64,000 bases of DNA from SEAL01 sp032153715 (lineage in GTDB: Bacteria; Patescibacteriota; Saccharimonadia; Saccharimonadales; Saccharimonadaceae). The translations under genes and the position numbers were made by a program. Of the stretch, positions 60,287 through 64,000 are shown one piece after another; position 1 is the first letter of the stretch; each line of letters begins with the position of its first letter. Location: NCBI GenBank assembly GCA_032153715.1, contig JALDYR010000001.1, forward strand, positions 124,001 to 188,000, read 5' to 3'. The notes beneath the pieces are model-generated. The model saw only the letters and a program-made list of their open reading frames with translations, was not told where the DNA came from and made no database searches.

Positions 60287-60877
60287 CTACACCTTTTCAA
60301 GCTGTCGTAACACTGACGGCGAAACAAGGTCGCTGATCGATTCGTGATCATGCAGCCGACGACGAACTTCCGTCGAACTTGTTTTAATCGTATCAACCGC
60401 TAGGCGTGTGCCATACTGACCAAGCTTTTGAAGCGGCACCCCGGGTCGTTCGACAACCAACATCGAGAGATTATCAAACAGCCACTGGCCATTATGCCAC
60501 TGCGGCACGGTTTCAAGAGAGTCAGAGCCAAACACCCAGGTAAAGTGACGCTCGGGAAAGCGATCCTGTAACTTTTGTACCGTATCATACGTTTCAGTTG
60601 ATTCTACTTGGTCAAGCTCTTGCGGTTCAATATGCAGCGTGACGTCGCGTAGCGCAATATCGGCACACATTGCACGAATCAGATCTAGTCGACACTCACG
60701 ATCAACCCCGATGCGCTTATCTCGCCGCTCACCACTAGGCAGTAGCCACACATCGGCCACTGTTTGCTCGGCATGATCAACACACGCCTGCAAAATTGCC
60801 TGGTGAGCACGAGTAGGCGGATTAAATGCGCCGCCGTAGATAATCGTTTCGATTGGCTGTCGTTCATCTGTTTTCAT
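60287..60877 (-). CDS. nadD: Nicotinate-nucleotide adenylyltransferase
   Basis: 196 residues. GGAFNPPTRAH at 15-25 is the nucleotidyltransferase T/H-x-x-H motif, WVFGSDS in the middle binds the adenylate, and SSTEVRRRL (about 170-178) is the ISSTxIR motif. It makes nicotinate adenine dinucleotide from NaMN and ATP. AAGGA precedes the ATG. Divergent from nadE across a shared regulatory region. Confidence 0.93.
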   Translation of the reverse strand: MKTDERQPIETIIYGGAFNPPTRAHQAILQACVDHAEQTVADVWLLPSGERRDKRIGVDRECRLDLIRAMCADIALRDVTLHIEPQELDQVESTETYDTVQKLQDRFPERHFTWVFGSDSLETVPQWHNGQWLFDNLSMLVVERPGVPLQKLGQYGTRLAVDTIKTSSTEVRRRLHDHESISDLVSPSVLRQLEKV

Positions 60878-60890
60878 AGCAAATCCTTAT

Positions 60891-60925
60891 TTAGTGTTTA
60901 CAATACACTAACTGTGTACTATCAT
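60891..60925. promoter_or_regulatory. nadD/nadE control region with inverted repeat (putative NrtR site)
   Basis: TTAGTGT-TTACAAT-ACACTAA (60891-60911) is a perfect 7-bp inverted repeat. It overlaps the nadE -35 box TTTACA (60897-60902), which with a 17-nt spacer leads to TATCAT (60920-60925). Bound repressor would block nadE and probably nadD. TACACTAA recurs immediately before the NrtR-like gene (62940-62947). Confidence 0.6.
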
Positions 60926-60960
60926 AATTGTAGCAAGTAAGTGTAAAAAGGTAAATAACT

Positions 60961-62925
60961 ATGGAATTTAATCTCAGCCGTCCAGAATATAGCCCAAAAG
61001 AAGATTTCATTCGCGTCGCCACCGCTACGCCTGAAGTCGCTATTGGTGACGTTGAAACGAACGTCAATCGCATCGCTGCCCTTTATGAACAAGCCGTCAA
61101 CCAGGACGTATCACTCGTCGTCTTTCCCGAACTGTCTATTACCGGCTATACGATCCAAGACCTCGTGCAGCAGCCGCAGCTCCTGAGCGACGCCGAACGA
61201 GGCCTCGCCCACCTGGCCAAGCTCACCGCAGAGCGCAATACAGCGGCAGTCGTCGGCCTACCTGTCGCACTCGGCAATGCCATTTATAACTGCGCCGCTG
61301 TTGTTGCTGATGGCGAAATCAAAGGCATCACGCCAAAGCAAAACCTACCGACCTACAATGAATTTTACGAAAAACGCTGGTTTCAGTCATGGGACGACAA
61401 CCAGAATACGACAACGACAATTGACGATACCCCCGTCACATTTGGTCGAAAACAGCTGTTTACCATCGCCGGCGCTACCGTTGGTATCGAAATTTGTGAA
61501 GATCTATGGGTACCCGAACAGCCAAGTATCGAGCTCGTTAAACAAGGAGCAACGTTAATCGCCAACCCGTCCGCCTCGCCGGAAGTTGTCACAAAAGCAA
61601 GCTACCGTCGTCAGCTCGTCGGCAACACCGCTGCCCGCCTGGTAACCGGCTATATCTATGCCGGCGCCGACAGTAGCGAGTCCGTTTCAGATATTATCAT
61701 GAGCGGCCACGCCATGATTAACGAGTCAGGCAATATGCTGGCCGAGCGCAAACCGCTGACGCGCCAATCAAACCGCCTATTGATCGGCGACATTGACAAA
61801 CAACACCTCCTCTTTGATCGTCGTAAGTCAACAAACTATCCAGTCGATCACGATATCGTGCCGACTTCAACTGACATCGCTGCCACGCAAACAGACCTTC
61901 GGCGCGACATCGATCCACTGCCATTCATCCCTAAGGGTAACCAAGAGATCGTCACCGAGCGGCTCGATGAAATCCTCGATATTCAAGCGACGGGACTCGC
62001 GCAAAAGCTAACCGAGTCAGGCGTTCCAAAAGTTGTCCTGGGACTATCCGGCGGACTTGACTCGACACTCGCCTTACTCGTTGCCGTACGCGCCGCCACG
62101 TTCCTGGATCGACCCGCTGGCGACATGATTCACACCCTCACGATGCCCGGCGAAGCGAGTTCCGACCGTACGCAGAACAATGCTGTCCGCCTGGCGGATA
62201 GCCTCGGCATTCCCAACGAGGAAATCCCCATTAGCCAACTTGCAAATTTGCAGCTCAACGCTATTCAGCATCACGGCGACCAAGACATCACCTACGAAAA
62301 CACTCAGGCACGCCTGCGTCAAGCATTCGTCTTTAATAAAGGCAACCAGATCGGCGCGCTCGCCCTCGGCACCGGCGACCTGAGTGAAGTTGCGCTTGGC
62401 TGGTGTACGTATAATGGCGATCACATGTCGGGCTATAATCCGAACGCCACAATTCCAAAAACGCTGGTACGCAGCCTGACAAAGCACGCCAGTACGCGAC
62501 TCGATGCAACCTCGCGCGCAATCGTCGAGGACATCCTTGATACGCCAATTTCACCTGAATTAACTGGCAATGGCGCTGACGTCTCACAAAAAACCGAAGA
62601 TATCGTCGGCCCCTATGAACTGCATGACTTCTTCCTGTATCATCACGTTCGCTGGATGGAGCCAAAGCGCAAGATCGGCTTCCTGGCCGTCAAAGCTTTT
62701 GAAGACCTTTACGAACCGGATGAGGTTCATAAATGGCTCGACGTCTTTATGCATCGCTTCTATGCTAATCAGTGGAAACGCCAGGCAATGCCCGACGGCG
62801 CAAAGGTCGGTCTGAGTCTGAATCCAAAAGGTGATTTCCGTATGGCGCCAGGCACCGTTCCACCACGTGACACCCAGGGAACACTGCACGACAACTTAAC
62901 GAACGCCGCCGTGATCACTGCATAA
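60961..62925 (+). CDS. nadE: Glutamine-dependent NAD+ synthetase
   Basis: 654 residues. N-terminal nitrilase-like glutaminase domain (about 15-270) with VVFPELSITGY (Glu57), PKQNLPTYNEFYEKRWF (Lys) and IEICEDLWVP (Cys nucleophile). The synthetase domain (about 320-640) has LGLSGGLDSTLAL. It amidates NaAD to NAD+ using glutamine. AAAGG lies before the ATG. Downstream is an NrtR-like regulator gene, on the same strand but apparently with its own leaderless promoter. Confidence 0.96.
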   Translation: MEFNLSRPEYSPKEDFIRVATATPEVAIGDVETNVNRIAALYEQAVNQDVSLVVFPELSITGYTIQDLVQQPQLLSDAERGLAHLAKLTAERNTAAVVGLPVALGNAIYNCAAVVADGEIKGITPKQNLPTYNEFYEKRWFQSWDDNQNTTTTIDDTPVTFGRKQLFTIAGATVGIEICEDLWVPEQPSIELVKQGATLIANPSASPEVVTKASYRRQLVGNTAARLVTGYIYAGADSSESVSDIIMSGHAMINESGNMLAERKPLTRQSNRLLIGDIDKQHLLFDRRKSTNYPVDHDIVPTSTDIAATQTDLRRDIDPLPFIPKGNQEIVTERLDEILDIQATGLAQKLTESGVPKVVLGLSGGLDSTLALLVAVRAATFLDRPAGDMIHTLTMPGEASSDRTQNNAVRLADSLGIPNEEIPISQLANLQLNAIQHHGDQDITYENTQARLRQAFVFNKGNQIGALALGTGDLSEVALGWCTYNGDHMSGYNPNATIPKTLVRSLTKHASTRLDATSRAIVEDILDTPISPELTGNGADVSQKTEDIVGPYELHDFFLYHHVRWMEPKRKIGFLAVKAFEDLYEPDEVHKWLDVFMHRFYANQWKRQAMPDGAKVGLSLNPKGDFRMAPGTVPPRDTQGTLHDNLTNAAVITA

Positions 62926-62939
62926 GTAAACGAATATAG

Positions 62940-62951
62940 TACACTAAGTAT
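62940..62951 (+). promoter_or_regulatory. -10 box and NrtR half-site before the regulator gene
   Basis: TACACT (62940-62945) is 6 nt before the ATG, so leaderless; TACACTAAG also matches one arm of the nadD/nadE inverted repeat, which suggests autoregulation. Confidence 0.45.
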
Positions 62952-63629
62952 ATGAACTACACGTCTCCATACGTTGCCCCTACCTTGACGGTCGATGCGA
63001 TCATTTTTCAACTAGTCGACAAACAACTCAGCGTGCTACTCATTCAGCGCCCAGACGACCCGTTTAAGGGTTCATGGGCGCTTCCTGGCGGCTATAATCC
63101 TCAAGGCGAAACGACCCACGACGCGCTTGCTCGTATCGTCGAAAAGAAAGCCGGCGTCAAGATTGATGCCGACCTTAGCTACATCGAACAGCTCTACACC
63201 TTTGACACGGTTGCCCGCGATCCGCGCGGTCATGCCGTATCCGTCGTCTATATGGGCTGTGGCCGCGACATTACACCAGCATCAAGCGATGCTCAGGCGG
63301 CGTTCTTCTCACTCGATAATTTGCCCGAGCTTGCCTATGACCACGCCGATATTATTCGCTACGCCCATGAACGTCTTGTTGCAAAGCTGACCTACACCAA
63401 CGCAATTTATGCGTTCCTGCCAAAGAAGTTTACCTTGACCGAACTACAAACCGCCTACGAAGCAATTCTTGGCCGCGAGCTCGACAAGCGCAACTTCCGC
63501 AAAAAGTTCCTCGGCCTAGGACTAATCCACGAAACTGACGAGATGAAACGCGAAGGCGCCCACCGCCCCGCTCGCCTACATGAGTTCAACTCGAACACGC
63601 TCGAATCGCTTTCACGCAGCTTTGATTAG
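62952..63629 (+). CDS. nrtR: NrtR-like regulator (degenerate Nudix domain plus winged HTH)
   Basis: 225 residues. A Nudix fold fills about 10-135, but the Nudix box (about 47-69) reads G-x5-E-x7-RIVEKKAGV: all three catalytic Glu of REUxEExGU are replaced by Ile, Lys and Lys. A winged helix domain follows (about 145-215, FTLTELQTAYEAILGRELDK, then RNFRKKFLGLGLIHET). This is the layout of NrtR, which senses ADP-ribose or related NAD metabolites and represses NAD genes. Its place next to nadE and nadD fits. Confidence 0.88.
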   Translation: MNYTSPYVAPTLTVDAIIFQLVDKQLSVLLIQRPDDPFKGSWALPGGYNPQGETTHDALARIVEKKAGVKIDADLSYIEQLYTFDTVARDPRGHAVSVVYMGCGRDITPASSDAQAAFFSLDNLPELAYDHADIIRYAHERLVAKLTYTNAIYAFLPKKFTLTELQTAYEAILGRELDKRNFRKKFLGLGLIHETDEMKREGAHRPARLHEFNSNTLESLSRSFD

Positions 63630-63695
63630 ACATTAATTAATATAAATGTTATAGTATTCAACTGAGTTCACTCTTGCACCTTGAGCGAAAGGCAC

Positions 63696-64000
63696 ATGAT
63701 GACCAACCTCTTCAATCCCGATATGCCCCATGAAGCATTGCCGTGGACATTCCACCTGAATGACGAGGCGTTCCGAGCCCTGACACTATCCATGAAATAT
63801 ACCAAGCTACCCCCTACTGCCACGTTCAACAAGGCAATCGCTTGCGCCAAATTGCAAGTCACGTCTCTGGTATTTGGAGTGCAGGATATGCACAGCCGGG
63901 AGTTTACCGCACTAAGCGTACATGATTTTAATCATGGAGGAAAAGCGACTGAAACAGTTGTCGTCAACCTAGCGACAGAGAACGTGGAAGCGCTTTCTTG
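63696..64000 (+). CDS. Hypothetical protein (partial, runs off the window)
   Basis: Two successive ATG codons at 63696 and 63699 after CGAAAGG; the frame is open for 101 codons to the window end. It starts MMTNLFNPDMPHEALPWTFH and appears soluble (FHLNDEAFRALTLSMKYTKL, then FNKAIACAKLQVTSLVFGVQ). AT-rich promoter-like DNA lies at 63633-63657. It resembles the other small orphan genes in layout. Unknown function. Confidence 0.55.
   Translation, partial: MMTNLFNPDMPHEALPWTFHLNDEAFRALTLSMKYTKLPPTATFNKAIACAKLQVTSLVFGVQDMHSREFTALSVHDFNHGGKATETVVVNLATENVEALS

Noticed and set aside
1..64000. CRISPR array, transposase, integrase or prophage genes
   Set aside because: No regularly spaced repeats, no transposase-like protein and no phage structural gene were seen.
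1..64000. Alternative genetic code (UGA as Gly, as in Gracilibacteria/Absconditabacteria)
   Set aside because: Conserved genes such as pheT, leuS, gap and nadE are full length with TGA never needed as a sense codon, and TGA serves as a stop at coupled gene ends (for example at 26740 and 33010).

Overview
The window looks like a chromosomal segment of a Candidatus Saccharibacteria (TM7, Patescibacteria/CPR) genome or a close relative. Grounds: the standard genetic code (TGA is used only as stop), moderate GC, very short spacers, many surface and prepilin-like genes, lineage-typical ribosomal protein L32 and S16 sequences, and many start codons placed only 6-10 bases after a -10 promoter box. 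Lineage and function calls are made by eye; no database was searched.

Layout. (1) 1-8126, minus strand: sugar-phosphate block with three PfkB-type kinases (one fused to an unknown N-terminal domain and cut by the window edge), class II fructose-bisphosphate aldolase, transketolase split into two genes, ribulose-phosphate epimerase, ribose-phosphate isomerase B and GAPDH. A type IV pilin-like gene sits in the middle. (2) 8265-24009: stress and housekeeping genes: RelA/SpoT homologue, pyrophosphatase, GDPD, thioredoxin reductase, FKBP, ABC exporter, pheS / PNPOx-like / pheT, aquaporin, RmuC, PAP2 phosphatase, SDR. (3) 24136-33530, plus strand: surface glycan operon (flippase, two glycosyltransferases, pyruvyl transferase, two large polytopic proteins), followed by a secreted helical-repeat protein and tRNA-Gln. 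(4) 34588-40844: GH6 glycanase lipoprotein, Crp/Fnr regulator, and a fused polysaccharide deacetylase/glycosyltransferase. (5) 41611-48742: the ancestral rpsP-khpA-trmD order is kept on the minus strand but interrupted by prepilins and by several plus-strand genes of unknown function. (6) 48839-59408: surface proteins, rnc, a Nudix hydrolase, nusB, rpmF, leuS and murF. (7) 59486-64000: tRNA-Ala, a candidate small RNA, an RRM protein with a strongly structured leader, and a NAD block (nadD, nadE and an NrtR-like regulator).

Two gene architectures coexist. Core genes are in tight operons or appear leaderless. A second set of small orphan genes (9903, 10277, 42353, 42664, 43072, 45014, 47870, 54240, 63696) mostly have their own TTGACA-like promoter, a leader of about 35-75 nt, a Shine-Dalgarno site and often an intrinsic terminator; several are visibly GC-richer than their neighbours. 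No CRISPR array, rRNA, insertion sequence or integrase was seen.
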